The notes beneath the pieces are model-generated. The model had not been told where the DNA came from, did no database searches, and saw only the letters and a list, made by a program, of their open reading frames with translations. From positions 1,116,001 to 1,180,000 of the forward strand of contig JAEILZ010000002.1 of the NCBI GenBank assembly GCA_018873225.1: DNA of 64,000 nucleotides. The letters run 5' to 3'. Origin of the DNA: [Phialemoniopsis] sp. UDSM-2020. Lineage: Eukaryota; Ascomycota; Sordariomycetes; Thyridiales; Thyridiaceae. A program made the translations under genes and the position numbers. Positions 43,015 through 54,494 of this stretch are shown piece by piece (within the stretch, counting starts at the first letter, position 1; each line of letters begins with the position of its first letter).

Positions 43015-45218
43015 TTACATCCTCGCTCTTTCAGACTCGACCGTAGCCTCCCGAATCAGACTGTTCCTCCTACTCATACTCTCTTGCCACTCCCTCAGCT
43101 CGGCCTGATGCATCCTGTGCCTCGAGCCGTCAACAGGAACCTCAGCCTGCGGACCAGCGGCCCCAGGCGAAATGGTCCCTCCAGCGCTGGAAGGCCTCTT
43201 CTTCTCCGGGGTACTAGTCCCGCCGAACCCATAACTCCCGGTCCTACGACCCGCCAGCCCAGGCCTCGACGCACCGGGCGTAACGACGACACTACTCCTG
43301 CGGCTGCCTCCGCCAACAGTGCTGCTCCTCCGGCTGTTCGCCGCGCTGCTCCGCGCCGCCGCCGAACTCCTCCTGCGCTCCTGGAAACCAGCATACCCGA
43401 TAGTCGAGCTCGGCAAGCGCGAAATGCGGCGTCCGTGCGCGCCGACCGGCGTGCCGGGTGGGGCCGTGGCCTCGGCTTCCTGGGCAGCAGACGCAAGGCT
43501 CTGGGCGAACGGCGAGCGCGCGCGCAGGGCGGGGCCCTTCCAGTAGATTACATACACAAAGACGACGAGCAGGATCGAGATGCAGAACAGGATCGTGCTC
43601 GCGTACTCGAGGTGTTTGGTGCCGCCGATGTTGGAGTAGAACGGCGTGGCGGGCACAGTCAATACACCGGCGAGGAAGTCGCGCGACCAGCCGTTGCCGC
43701 CCGTGGCCGAGGCCGAGTAGGGCCCGTAGGCACAGATCATGTAGTCGATAGTGGCCATGTAGATGGAGTAGTTCGCGATGCCGATGATGGCCGAGCCGAA
43801 CATGGTGCCGACCCAGTGAACGGGGGGGCCGCCGCTCGTCCAGGCGAAGATGATGAGGCCGATGGGCAGGCAGGGCGCCGTGAAGAGCAGCCACCACAGG
43901 CGCGATTCGTATTGGGCATGCTCATCCTGAGGGCGGGCGCGGCGCTGGGCCTTGTTGCGCTTGATGGCGGGGACGAAGGTGAGCCAGGCGATGACGTAGC
44001 CGATGCCGATGGGGATGAAGGACAGGCCGATTTGCACGGCGTCGAAGCCCCATTGCTTGTAGACGAGGGCGAAGGACTGGATCTGCATGAAGATCAGGGC
44101 GTCGGAGAAGCCGGACAGCAGGGAGAGCGTGAGCACGATGGGCTCGGTGAGGAACATGCGGAACGGGCGGACCCAGGTCCAGATGAGCTCCTTGAAGGTG
44201 AAGCGCTCCCTGAAGGGCTCGAGCTCGTTGGGCCCGTAGACGTTGCAGTTGGGGTCGGCCTTACGGCGCTTCTTGGCGATGCGGTCGAGCAGGATGGTGG
44301 TGCGGGTCTCGGGGACGAAGATCAGGTGCAGGATCTGAACAAAACCGCCAAAGATGAGCTGGATCCAGATGGCCCATGTCCAGTCGAGGTACTGCTCGAC
44401 GAAGCCGCCAATAATCGGGCCCAGGATAGAGCCTCCAACGGACGAGAAGACGATGTAGGCGACGGCGTATTGCTGATTATCGGCCTCGAAGATATCGGCG
44501 ATCATTCCCAGTGTCACACTACCACCGGCCGAAGACAGGCCGCCGAGGGCGCGGCCAGCAAGCAAGCAGCCAAAGTTGGGTGCCAAGACGACGGGCAGTG
44601 TAAAGATATTGACGAGAAAAAGCGACGCTTGGAGAATAGGCTTGCGACCGAACTCTACACACTCAATATCAGCGACCATCACTAGCATACAACATCGCAA
44701 GCAAACTTACCCTCAGACCACGGCGCCCAAAGCTCACACCCAAAGGCATAGGTAACCAAGAAGATGGCGGCGCCCACGCGCGCCGCCTGCTCGCTGACGT
44801 GGAACTTCTCCGAGATGCCGCCCAGGCCGTTGGAGTAGAGCGACGTGTTGAAGTTCATCGACGTCTGCACGACAAAGATGACGGTCAGGATGGTCCACTT
44901 CTTCCACGAGGGGAAGGTGTAGCCCAGCTCGTCCCAGGCGTCCTCCTCGGTCAGCTCGATCTTGCCGTCCGGGCGCTGCGACCGGCCGCCCGGCACCCAC
45001 TTCTCGCCCAGCGCTTGGGGCTGCTGCTGCGGCGTCGCGTGGCCCGAGTCGGAGCCCGAGGTCGTGGCGCCGTTGGCGGCGGAGGGCTCCTCGGCGTGAC
45101 CTGCTGCGGGTGTGTTGGGGCCCTTGATGCGCTGGAAGTAGTCGGGCTGGAGGCGCTCGCCCATGGGTCCGATGGCGGACCCTGGGGTGCCAGGCGTGCC
45201 TGGCCTGCTTCTGCTCAT
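43015..45218 (-). CDS. MFS transporter, polyamine/drug:H+ antiporter type (DHA1)
   Basis: Exon 1 is 45218-44711 and exon 2 is 44654-43015; the 56-nt intron joins LWAPWSE to EFGRKPILQ, which is the characteristic W-x-P-x-S-E-x-F-G-R-(K/R)-P loop of this family (715 residues). An N-terminal ~110-residue Pro/Gly/Ser-rich cytosolic region, about 12 membrane segments, and an unusually long Arg/Ser/Gly-rich C-terminal tail (~130 residues from LRARSPFAQSL on) are visible. The family exports polyamines or toxic compounds. Its stop is 84 bp from that of the convergent Clr5-ankyrin gene. It may serve the adjacent 46-54 kb cluster, but its gene is separated by 1.2 kb. Confidence 0.9.
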
Positions 45219-46402
45219 TGTGCTGGGGAGTCTTTGTAGGGTGCGGCAGCAAGCTTCTGGTCACTCGGTGTAGATGGAAGTGGTATGGGAGCTTCAGACT
45301 ACCAGAGCCATGAACAGACTTCAATTGGACATTTAGGATGTAAATAAACTAGGAAATCATCGAGGACAACAATGTGGAGGTGTTCCGCGACCATATATAT
45401 GAGCCTTGCCAGCGCCGAACCCCAGACACCAGGCAAGACAAAACCCACGTCTCGACCGAGGGAGAGTGGGTAATCTGCAAAGCCTAAAGGGTCTCGTGCG
45501 AACTGTACGACAGAAAGGCCTGCGATCAGAAGAAAGTGCGGCGCATGAGTAAGAAGACAGCAAAAAAGTCCCACTAATATGACGCTTTTCAGATGTTGCA
45601 TCGCAAAACTCTGGCGTCCTGCGCTAAAGCGGGAATACCGTAGCTACCGCCCATTGCGTCCGTAGCAAAAGCTCCATAGAGCTATTCTAGCTTCATGGAA
45701 AGACAATGGGCGGGTCCTCGATGGGCTATCGAGCTGCCAGACATGGCAGGCCAAGCTCAGCTGGAATGACATAACTGACACAGGAGAGACCAAAAGGTGG
45801 AGGAAAGGCAGTCGTACGATACCAAATGCGGTGGAGATTGTTCGGTCTTCTGACTCGCGATCACAACATGGATCCAACAGAGGTGCGCACACAAACCTGT
45901 CAGTCCCAGTCCTTTCTTGTCGGCTGTTCAGATGGAAGGATTCACCAGCGTAGATCAGCACCAATAGATCGACCAAGTAGTCCTCGCTCGATCTCCCAGA
46001 TGCCGATGCAGAAAGGCGGCGGCTGAATTTGCTCGACGTCGATTCGTTCGGAGCGGCCGGGTTTTGGTTGCTTGTAGTGCTTGTTTTTGTTCTGGCTCCA
46101 CTGAATGAAGTCATGGAATGCTTAGTTTCGGCTTCTCTCCGCTGTAGTGGATACTCCCGGAAATAGTGCATATGCTAGCTTTCAGGTCTTTTTGGGCAAA
46201 CACCACTCTTGCTTCTCGATTGTCACGATGCAAATTTACGGGATTTGCTCGTGAGTCCGGGGAATAGGTATACTTCAGAGTGATCTTCCATATGCTTTAA
46301 ATAGATGGATAAATGAGTGAATTTTATTTAGATGGCAATCATGAAGATGGATGGCTGGGCTTATGTTGAAGTGTCATGTGCTGCTCACGATGCTCCCCAA
46401 CA
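45219..46402. other. Intergenic region, one doubtful frame
   Basis: A 175-codon minus-strand frame (46171-45644) starts with ATG and has a Ser/Thr-rich N-terminus, but its C-terminal half reads like random sequence and no intron or motif supports it. Confidence 0.4.
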
Positions 46403-47878
46403 TCAGACATCCACATCGACATCCACACCACGAAACTCCACATATCGATTCCACTCCTCGTCATGCAGCAGCCCATCGATGAGATCCTTCTCGTAGCCCA
46501 GGTTGAACTCGAGCCCTTCGTCATCGCCCCGACCCCCCACAACCTCCTCCCCGCGCCTCGCCGGGAGGACCACGAGCATCCCCTCCGCCCCGCACGACAT
46601 GGGCGCCCGGTACGCCACCGGCGGTCCGAATCCAAAGTCCGCCTCCACCGCCGGCGCCGCGATCCGGTGGTCCGTCACGACGAGCGACATGGGCGGCGCC
46701 GCCGTCACGGCCGCCGCCAGCGAGACCTTGTCGCGCACGCGGGCTGCCCAGTCGAGCTTCGCGTCTAGGTCCGCCTCCGTCACCGAGCTCGTCATGCGCC
46801 GGACGTACTGCGCGACTTTCCACAGCGGCCACCCGTCGCTTGAGGTCAAGTCGCGCACCGTGGGCTGGGGTATGGGCGACATGAGCGACGCGGCGCCCGA
46901 CATGATGTTGCCCTGCAGGCGCGGGTGCACGCCCGCCAGGCGCGAGCGCATCTCGACGCCCTCGACCCACAGGAGCTTCGCGTCCGGGTCCGGCTTGTAG
47001 ATGGGCTCGCGCAGGCGCGTGATGACGCGCCAGACTAGGGCGCAGAGGGCGTCGTATGTCGATATCCATGCCGTGTCACCATTGTCCTGGGGCTGCGCCA
47101 GGCGCTTCAGCTCAGAAGCTTTGCTCTTGGGCAGGTGGAACATGAGGCTCGGCGCCCTGGCGAGCTCGGGGTGCCGCTGGAACGGCGGCGGGCCATCGAT
47201 AAGCTCGGCTTCATTGACTGGGGTAGGTCTGTCAAAGCGGGCTTTGTCGAAGCATGCTACGGCATCCCAGGCTGGAAGCGGTGCGCCGTGGCTGATGGCC
47301 CGGCAATTCTCCGCGAGTTGCTGCACCATGCCGATTCCGCCGCCGAGGTCGTTGGCGTAGTGGTGGCTCTGGAAGACCAGCACGAGGCCACCCCGAACAA
47401 AGTTGGCCTGGTAGGCGGCAACAACAGGCCTATTGTCCGGGTATGTGTGGGCGTCAGGATCTTCGTAGATCATTGATGCAACAGACCAGTTTGCAAAGTC
47501 GCCGAGTACATCTGTCCTGAAGTGCCCGGCCTCCATGTCGGCAAACGATGGGTACTTCTCTCCATCTTCCTCGCCGTCGAGCCAATTCACTACGAGACGC
47601 ACTGTGCTATCGCGCTTCTTGACGATCGAATGACCCCCTTCGGAGTCTTTCTCTATAGTCCCGCATAGCTGACGCGTCTGACTGAGGGTGCGTTCAAATC
47701 CGGCCTCGAGAGTCTCGAGCACTTTCTGCTTGTCGGTGTCCGTAACCCGGAAGTAAAGCATGTAGTTGCTGTACACGCACGCTATCATGTAGTCAAGGGT
47801 GGCTACTCTGAATCTCTCTTCCTCTGGATCATTCTCCCAGCCCGAAGGATGGAGATTCAGGATTTCTTTCCGAGGCAT
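46403..47878 (-). CDS. BAHD-type acyltransferase (trichothecene 3-O-acetyltransferase-like)
   Basis: Intronless, 491 residues. The catalytic H-H-x3-D motif is SHHYAND (~171-177) and the structural D-F-G-x-G motif is DFGFG at about residue 420, both in their usual places for this transferase family (PF02458). The enzyme would transfer an acyl group from acyl-CoA to a hydroxyl or amine of a small molecule in the cytosol. The start MPRKEILNLHPSGWEN gives the usual N-terminal strand. It is the first gene of a run with an aldo/keto reductase, a UbiA-type enzyme and a P450, fitting a tailoring role (inference). Confidence 0.9.
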   Translation of the reverse strand: MPRKEILNLHPSGWENDPEEERFRVATLDYMIACVYSNYMLYFRVTDTDKQKVLETLEAGFERTLSQTRQLCGTIEKDSEGGHSIVKKRDSTVRLVVNWLDGEEDGEKYPSFADMEAGHFRTDVLGDFANWSVASMIYEDPDAHTYPDNRPVVAAYQANFVRGGLVLVFQSHHYANDLGGGIGMVQQLAENCRAISHGAPLPAWDAVACFDKARFDRPTPVNEAELIDGPPPFQRHPELARAPSLMFHLPKSKASELKRLAQPQDNGDTAWISTYDALCALVWRVITRLREPIYKPDPDAKLLWVEGVEMRSRLAGVHPRLQGNIMSGAASLMSPIPQPTVRDLTSSDGWPLWKVAQYVRRMTSSVTEADLDAKLDWAARVRDKVSLAAAVTAAPPMSLVVTDHRIAAPAVEADFGFGPPVAYRAPMSCGAEGMLVVLPARRGEEVVGGRGDDEGLEFNLGYEKDLIDGLLHDEEWNRYVEFRGVDVDVDV

Positions 47879-48619
47879 GATGGATCATAAGGGTCTCTGC
47901 GTGCAGTGTTGCAGTTGGCATGTCTGGATGCCCACCTGGTATGGGTAGGATGTGGACATTTTATATGCGCTCATCTCGCTCAGGCTTACATCCATTGCGC
48001 CTCCACAACTGGAGCAGAGGCTTCCCTTCTGCTTATATGTTGCAGGCATTGCACTAAGAACATTGTAAGAGCTCGGACGTGATACAATGTAAAAGAATAT
48101 AGAAGGCGATGCAGCCCTGCTGTCTTGAGAACACTAACCACAAATTCACGATCGCATTTTCCGAAAAGAGAAAGCCACTAACCAGTTTCCAAAATCGCAA
48201 ATGCCTAGTCGGGAAATTTATGGGGTACGTGTGCGAGGTGAGATGTTAAACAGCGGCGACGGTTCGGACTTGTCAAGCTTGTCTGATGCGACTTGGCTCG
48301 TCTGACATAAGCACTATGATTTCTTGTGTTCCAACAACACGTCGCGGAGATGTCATATCAGCCACAGAGCTTGGATGCTCGAGATGAACCAAACAAGATC
48401 GCTGCAATTCGAGATGATGAACAGGGTTAGGGTCGGAAGTCAAGTGACAGCAGCTGTAGCGAAGAAAACTACTTAGGGTAGAAATCTTGCTGCCTTTCTA
48501 CATAGGGATAGGATCTCCAGATAAACTCGAAGCTAATGTATAACTGAATGGAGGGAGTCGGTATGACTGTAGTTGAATGTACGCGGAAAACTTATCGCTC
48601 TTGAAAAACTCAGCGCATA
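47879..48619. other. Intergenic, nothing recognised
   Basis: Between BAHD and aldo/keto reductase genes, both on the minus strand. No repeat or RNA signal seen. Confidence 0.4.
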
Positions 48620-49742
48620 TCACGAGCGACCGAATATCGCTGCCTCATCTTTGACAGAAGCCCACATACCATCTACGGCTTCCAACACATCGTTGTCCAG
48701 TGGGCCCTTCCGGAAGTCGGCCACGTTACTCTTCACCATCTCAATAGTCTTCGAGCCAAAGATGATGCCGTCATCTTCCTGTAGCGCCGAGTGATGCATG
48801 ATCCAGCGCATGGAGGCTTCTTGCACGGTAATCCTGGGCGACGCAGCGTCGCACACAGCTTTCAGCCTTCGAATAGCATCATGCATAAACGGTCTGTCCC
48901 ACATGGAAATGTAAGGTCGGAAAGCACTATCGCCCTTCCAGCGCGTCCGGTCCAAGGCTGCAGAATCTCCCGAGTCCAGGGCCTCGGTCACCTTGCCGGT
49001 CAGGAAGCCACCTGCCAGAGGACTGCGATGAGTCAGCACATGCGACAAAGCCTCGCGACAAATGACAGTCAGCCTACCTGAAAGCTTGAAAAGCGCAGCC
49101 GTGTTTTCGTAGTAGAGGGAAAAGGTCATCCTCGCCCGTCCGATACAGTGCGCTGTATGAGGCCTGGTACACTGTCGGTTTCACATAGCCTTTCTCCTCG
49201 CATATTTCGAAGTACTTGGTCATGTCCTCGACTGTATAGCTGCAGAGACCGATCTGGTCACGGGATTAGTAAGGTCATGCATGCAGATGGCTTACTTGGG
49301 CAACGTCGCAACGACAGCTTACCCTTTCGCATCTTCCCAGCTGGTACTGCTTATCGAAGGCGGCGGCCGTCTCCTCTAGAGGTGTCTGCACGTCTGGGAA
49401 ATGCGAGAAGAGAATGGCTACCTTGCTCACGCCGAGGAGCTGCAAGGTCTTCTCGACGCTGTCGTTGATCGCCTGGTCAGTGAGTTTGGGGCCTTGCACG
49501 TGGCCTGCGATCTTGGAGTTGATGATGAAGCCGGACTGTGCCGCATTGGCTTGCCCGAGGAGCGTCTCGGCGCACCATGGGTTGCCGGGCGGATAAGAGG
49601 CAGCGGAGTCGAGCTCCAGGACATCGAGCTCTTTCAGCACGGACAGAAGGCCCGAGGTCTTCTCGGGCGTGTCCCATGTGTATGTGAACGACTTCTCTGT
49701 GGTTCCAATACCTCCAGCTCCGAAGATCAGATGAGGCGGCAT
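48620..49742 (-). CDS. Aldo/keto reductase
   Basis: Exons 49742-49323, 49253-49078 and 49022-48620 (332 residues). Introns of 69 and 55 nt have canonical ends; the first has CTAAT before CCAG. Splicing gives CERIGLCSYTVEDM and FSPLAGGFLTGK, both typical of the family. Active-site candidates: Asp and Tyr in DSAASY, Lys in INSKI and His in LFSHFPD; the C-terminus has the cofactor-site IIFGSKTIEMVKSNV. It should reduce an aldehyde or ketone with NADPH in the cytosol. It resembles the aflatoxin-aldehyde-reductase-like branch. It lies between the BAHD and UbiA genes on the same strand. Confidence 0.9.
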
Positions 49743-50453
49743 TGTGAGATAGTTTTCCCTGATCGATAGTAAGGACTGATTGACATTTACATAGGAGAGA
49801 ATATTTCGAGATCAGCAGGGGAGTAAATGCTGGAGATCCGGCTGTATTTCAATGCATAAGCGAGCTGACCTTGTGCTCGGCGGCTTCTGACCACGGCTAT
49901 AAGGTAGCCTTTCTTAACAGGGTGACACTTGCGACCAGTGTCGTTTTGGGTCGCGGCTGGGAGTAGACATCATCACCCAAAAGAGTACTTCGTTTCCCTC
50001 CAATTATGCACGTCAAAAGAAGTCTCTTGACTTTGGTCATCAAGTAAACTGATTGGACATGTCGCAGTAGCCCACTCCTAATCCGAGCCACGGATTCGGA
50101 CTCGAGAGTACACAAGTGCGAGGTGAAAGATGGGTCAAGCCAAGCAGCATTCCTTCACCGTATCATTGTAGCTTGGCCTCATGAACAAGCCTCAAAATGT
50201 CAACACTCCTGAGATGCGATACCGTACAAGCACTGTGCGCTCTGCACTTAAGCTCCCCACGTCACTTATCTCAAGTCTCTTCACGAAACACAGTTCTTGG
50301 CACGTTCAGATCTTCCAAATGGAAGAGAAAAAGACTAAGTACTAAGTATATACAAAAGCTTGCGGCATTCTAGGTCATTATCATGAATTTCAATAACGTA
50401 TTCTAAATATCTGGCTCTATAAGTATGTCGCAAGGTTTCAAGCATCAGCTGCT
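49743..50453. other. Intergenic, nothing recognised
   Basis: Between aldo/keto reductase and UbiA genes. No gene or repeat supported. Confidence 0.4.
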
Positions 50454-51581
50454 TCATAATGAAAGCAACTGAAACAACCTGTACTTACTCAACACAGGTA
50501 TCGCATAAAGCGATGGCAGCCACACCATGGTGTACCAGTTGAAGCTCGCCCGATCGTCTCGAGGAGTTCTCCGCAGCAATACCCTCGCCGAGGTAACGCT
50601 TCCGACCAGGACAGGAAGCACATAGGCCAAAGTACACCATCCGTCTCCCCAGTACGCAGGGCAGACAACAGACCAGAAGAGCACGAGCACAGCCGTGATC
50701 CAGCGCGTCGGCGCGTCCCCCCACGCAATAGGCATCGTGCACCTCCCGCGCTTACAGTCGCCGACCTGGTCCCGGAGGTCCTGGATCTGGACGGTCGTGC
50801 AGGTGTTGAGGCCCAAGATTATACACCACCAGTACCCCGAGGGGGCGAGCGACGAACCCATGGCATTGGCCGCGACGCGGGTCCCGCCTAGCTGGCCGGT
50901 CAAGTAGAAGAGGGCGTTGATAGAGTTCTTGCCCCACCACGAGCTCGCGCCGCTGGCGTAGTCGTATATCCTCGTCTCGACCAGAACGACGAGGGTCTCG
51001 GGGAATCCGCCGAGCCAAGTGCCGCTGGCAACCAATAATAGGATGGTCGCTGCAATGTACCATCGCTCGGCACCCTCGATGCTGAGCCGGCCCGAGGGGA
51101 TTGCTCGCCAGGGTTTGTTGAGCTTGTCCTCCTGCACCGAGTCGGGGTGTTTTTGGTTGCCGCAGTCAAAGTGCAACAAGCATAGCCAGATGTATAGACT
51201 AACGCGAGGAAAGGCGGCGGCGAGATCGTACCACGTTATATGCGACTTTGTGGTTACGGTGCCCGAAGCCACGCTCAGCATGGCAAACAGGATGACGGGA
51301 AGGGCATAGGCTTTGATGTTGCTCTCGGTGATAAGGTAGGCTAACGAAGCTGTGTTTTTGACTCGAGAGATGGATGCCGTCGTGATGCTGTACCAGTAAA
51401 ACCACTTTCGATCAGTTAGTGACATGCTTCCTTCCGACGTTGGATTTAACATCTGCTCGTAGGCACTTACCCTTGACGATTGTCTTGGGACCTGTTGATG
51501 AAACCCGATAGGCGTTTGGGGGCCATCTGCAGCGAAGTGATCCTCCTGCATGGTCGTCAGGGATATGCTTTGAGTTTTCAT
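50454..51581 (-). CDS. UbiA-family membrane prenyltransferase / terpene cyclase
   Basis: Intronless model of 375 residues. About 7-8 membrane segments from residue ~85. The first Asp-rich motif is replaced by CGNQKHPDSVQEDKLNKPW (~140-158), as in fungal secondary-metabolism UbiA proteins. The second is canonical, DLRDQVGD (278-285). Family knowledge: the fumagillin cluster's Fma-TC is a UbiA-type sesquiterpene cyclase that makes beta-trans-bergamotene from farnesyl diphosphate; other members are aromatic prenyltransferases. Which activity applies here is not decidable by eye. Start choice is open: ATG at 51581, or a later ATG giving MSLTDRKW. A GTAAGT...CTAAC...TACAG intron-like stretch near 51.47-51.38 kb does not preserve frame and was not used. 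Divergent from a P450. Confidence 0.88.
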   Translation of the reverse strand: MKTQSISLTTMQEDHFAADGPQTPIGFHQQVPRQSSRVSAYEQMLNPTSEGSMSLTDRKWFYWYSITTASISRVKNTASLAYLITESNIKAYALPVILFAMLSVASGTVTTKSHITWYDLAAAFPRVSLYIWLCLLHFDCGNQKHPDSVQEDKLNKPWRAIPSGRLSIEGAERWYIAATILLLVASGTWLGGFPETLVVLVETRIYDYASGASSWWGKNSINALFYLTGQLGGTRVAANAMGSSLAPSGYWWCIILGLNTCTTVQIQDLRDQVGDCKRGRCTMPIAWGDAPTRWITAVLVLFWSVVCPAYWGDGWCTLAYVLPVLVGSVTSARVLLRRTPRDDRASFNWYTMVWLPSLYAIPVLSKYRLFQLLSL

Positions 51582-52446
51582 AGTAGTGAGGGATTGTTGT
51601 TAGGAGCACAAGGGTCTGTATTAGGACCAGCAGAGATAGAACAGCAGAAGCAACCATGCATCTTCCCAGAGCAGTCTTATTTATCTAGCTGCAACTCAAT
51701 TATGTAAGGATACCTCAACGGCTTTCCAGGATATAAATATTCCCTGATGACGCAAGGTAATGTATCCGTGGGTGCGAAGCCTTGGCTATGGGCCATGCAA
51801 GCCACGATAGAGTCATCTGCCAATGTACCAAGACTGCCCTCTTTGGGACTAGGGAGTGATGATCTCAAGTTTCTAAGCTTAAACTACTGAATGACAAGTG
51901 GGCAAATTTGGGGCTCGCCTCCCTTTCACATGTGCCACGACAGTTTCGAAATCTCCACTCACAATATCGAAACTTGTCGCCCTTCTGGGAGACCCCCCGG
52001 GACTAAACCACTTGCACAAACAAGGAAAGTCCAAGGCTTTGGCAAGATGGAGTCTCTTGCGCGTCGCTCAATTCTTCCCAAATCAGTTCGCTTTGGGTCT
52101 ACTTTTTCGGGCCGTCCGAGCCAACGGTCGCAGTGCTGCTTACGGCCCCATCTCAGTACCGGGCTATTAGCATGGATCCAATCGCCCAAAACGGGCATAA
52201 GAAATATTTGCGGCCTGGCAGTGCAACAATACGCAGTACGAGCGGGTTTTGAAACAATATGACGATGAATCATTCATGTGTGGTCAATTATGAGTAAAAG
52301 CCAGATTCAATAAGGAAATTGAGCTTTTTATACCTGGTGTCTACGCGCCTAGCAGCGGCCGCCCAGCCCATGTCTGTTCTACTGCTCATGCATCCAGCCA
52401 ACACTTTAACGCGACTGGCGAGACGGACGGCCTAAATTGGCAAATA
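51582..52446. promoter_or_regulatory. Shared divergent promoter region of UbiA and P450 genes
   Basis: The 865-bp gap between head-to-head UbiA and P450 genes, consistent with joint control. No obvious palindromic zinc-cluster operator or repeat was recognised, and no gene. Confidence 0.45.
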
Positions 52447-54494
52447 ATGACTTCGCCCTTGTACATCCTGCTGCATTCCTCATGGAAGACGTCGGCAAGT
52501 TCCGCTCTATTCTTAGGGGTCGTCGCTCACCTGACCATCCGGCCCCTGGAGCTTGATAACAGAGGGTGGACGATTGTCATCTTCTACTTGCTCACGCTCT
52601 CTGTGTTATTCAGCGCCTATTCAACCAATGGGGCTCTCAGCTTGCTCGGTGCCGCGGGCCGGACCGCTTTAGTAGCCTGTGCCTTCAATGCCGGGCTTGC
52701 TAGCAGCATATTGATCTACCGAGCATTCTTCCACAGACTGCATCGCTTCCCGGGTCCTTTCCTAGCCAAACTATCGCGCTTCTATGCGTGCATAAACTCT
52801 GCGCAGCGGTTAGAAGCCCATAGAGACATCGAAAGTCTTCATTCTAGATATGGAGACTTTGTCCGAGTCGGTATGGTCAGCCAGATATTGTCTCCCAGAT
52901 TATTCTCAAGCTAATGTTGCGTCGGTGCAATAGGACCCCGCGAGGTGTCCATCAACCGCGCGTCGGCGATCGCTCTTCTATATGGCCCACAAACTCGGTG
53001 CACCAAGGGCCCTTGGTACAAGCAGGTGTCCGACGACGTAGCCATGACCAGCCTCATGTCAACAATAGACGTCAGTATGCACAAGCGCCGGAGAAAGGCA
53101 TGGGAACGGGGCTTGGGGTTTCGAGGTAAGCTTGTCTGATCGAGAACCCGTGCCTGGTAACTTTTAGATCTGACAATCAACCGAACAGCTTTGGCAATCT
53201 ACGAGCCACGAGTCCGCTCCAAGGTCGACCAGCTCCTGCCTCGCATTGATGCCGCCCAAGGCAAGCCCATCAATGTGACAGACTACTTCATGTTCTTCAG
53301 TTTCGACACCATGGGCGAAGTAGGTATGTGTTGCAGTCCGCTATACTTAGCTCTGAACACTATGCTAACTACCGATGTTAGGCTTCTCCAAGGACTTCGC
53401 GATGCTGACCTCGGAAAGGGAACACTCCGCCATTCAAGGCGTCCACGAGAATTTGGCTGCCGTCGCAACATTGGGCACTGTGCCGTGGCTAATGGCCATG
53501 ATTGGCAGTATCCCTGGAGCCAGTGGGAGCTACGCGCGATTCGCGAAATGGTGCGGTGAGGAGTTGCAGGCCAAGCGAGCAGTAAGTTTTCCATCTCAGC
53601 GCTAGATGTTGTTGAGACCGCCACTGAACTGAGTCTCCGAAGACACTACAAAGCGAAAAGGAGATGTTCAAGATCCAAGACCCTCAGGATATCATGACGT
53701 GGCTTATAGAGGCCGAAGACAAGGATAGCCGGTCTGCTATCGGTCTTGGCGAGCGAGCGTTCCAGGAAGATGCTAGGTTGATGATCATTGCTGGCAGGTA
53801 GGCAACTGCTGACATCGATTCATGATCATACTACAAATCTAACCTTGACGTGAAATATAGCGACACCACGAGTGCAGCATTGACCAACTGGTATGTGCAG
53901 TTCACTTCATTGTGCCTACACTTGATGACATGATTAACCCATAGCAGTCTCTATTACTTGACGCAAGGTCCTGAGATCTACCGCAAGCTCCAAGAAGCAG
54001 TCAAGGCCGCAGTCCCAGGGGGCGAGTCAGAATGGTCGTACGACAAGGTCAAGGCTATCCCATATTTAGACTGGCTCTTCCAGGAAACCCTACGACTCAA
54101 GCCGTCAGCCCCTGAAGGACTGGCCCGAGTCACTCCCGCAGACGGCCTACAGGTTGACGAAGTCCACATCCCGGGAGACACTGTCGTTTCGGTCCCGACT
54201 TACGCCATTCATAGAGACCCACGTTACTGGGACAAGCCGCTCGAGTTTATACCCGAGAGGTGGGAGAACCTGTCACCGGACAAGGCGGCATGGATCCCGT
54301 TCAGTAGGGGCGACTACAGCTGCCCTGGAAAGAACCTTGCAGCGGTGGAGTTTAGGATGGTGATCAGTCGAATTGCGCTTAACTATAGGCTTGCTTTCGC
54401 GCCGGGTATGGATCTGGAGAAGTTTGAGCGGGAGACAAAGGACACTTTTACGCTCAGCGTTCCGCCTCTAGATATCATATTTACCCGCGCATAG
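52447..54494 (+). CDS. Cytochrome P450 monooxygenase
   Basis: Seven exons: 52447-52870, 52934-53125, 53189-53323, 53382-53581, 53643-53797, 53861-53890 and 53945-54494, giving 561 residues; all introns are 54-63 nt with good consensus. Hydrophobic segments in the first ~100 residues anchor it in the ER. Seen motifs: HRFPGPFLAKLSRFYA, VGPREVSI, I-helix IAGSDTTSAALTN, ExxR in ETLRLKP (~426), PERW, and the haem loop PFSRGDYSCPGKN with Cys ~505. Substrate unknown. The head-to-head pairing with a UbiA-type enzyme echoes fumagillin biosynthesis, where a P450 oxidises the UbiA cyclase product several times (inference). Confidence 0.92.

Noticed and set aside
42952..44685. 577-codon plus-strand frame across the MFS transporter
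   Set aside because: Despite its length it is the antisense of a GC-rich coding region; the minus strand shows MFS motifs and a valid intron.
45644..46171. 175-codon minus-strand frame between MFS and BAHD genes
   Set aside because: Has an ATG and a Ser-rich start, but no motif or intron support and a random-looking second half; kept only as a remark.
51380..51473. Intron in the 5' part of the UbiA gene
   Set aside because: Good donor, branch and acceptor strings exist, but splicing shifts the frame and destroys the downstream protein.
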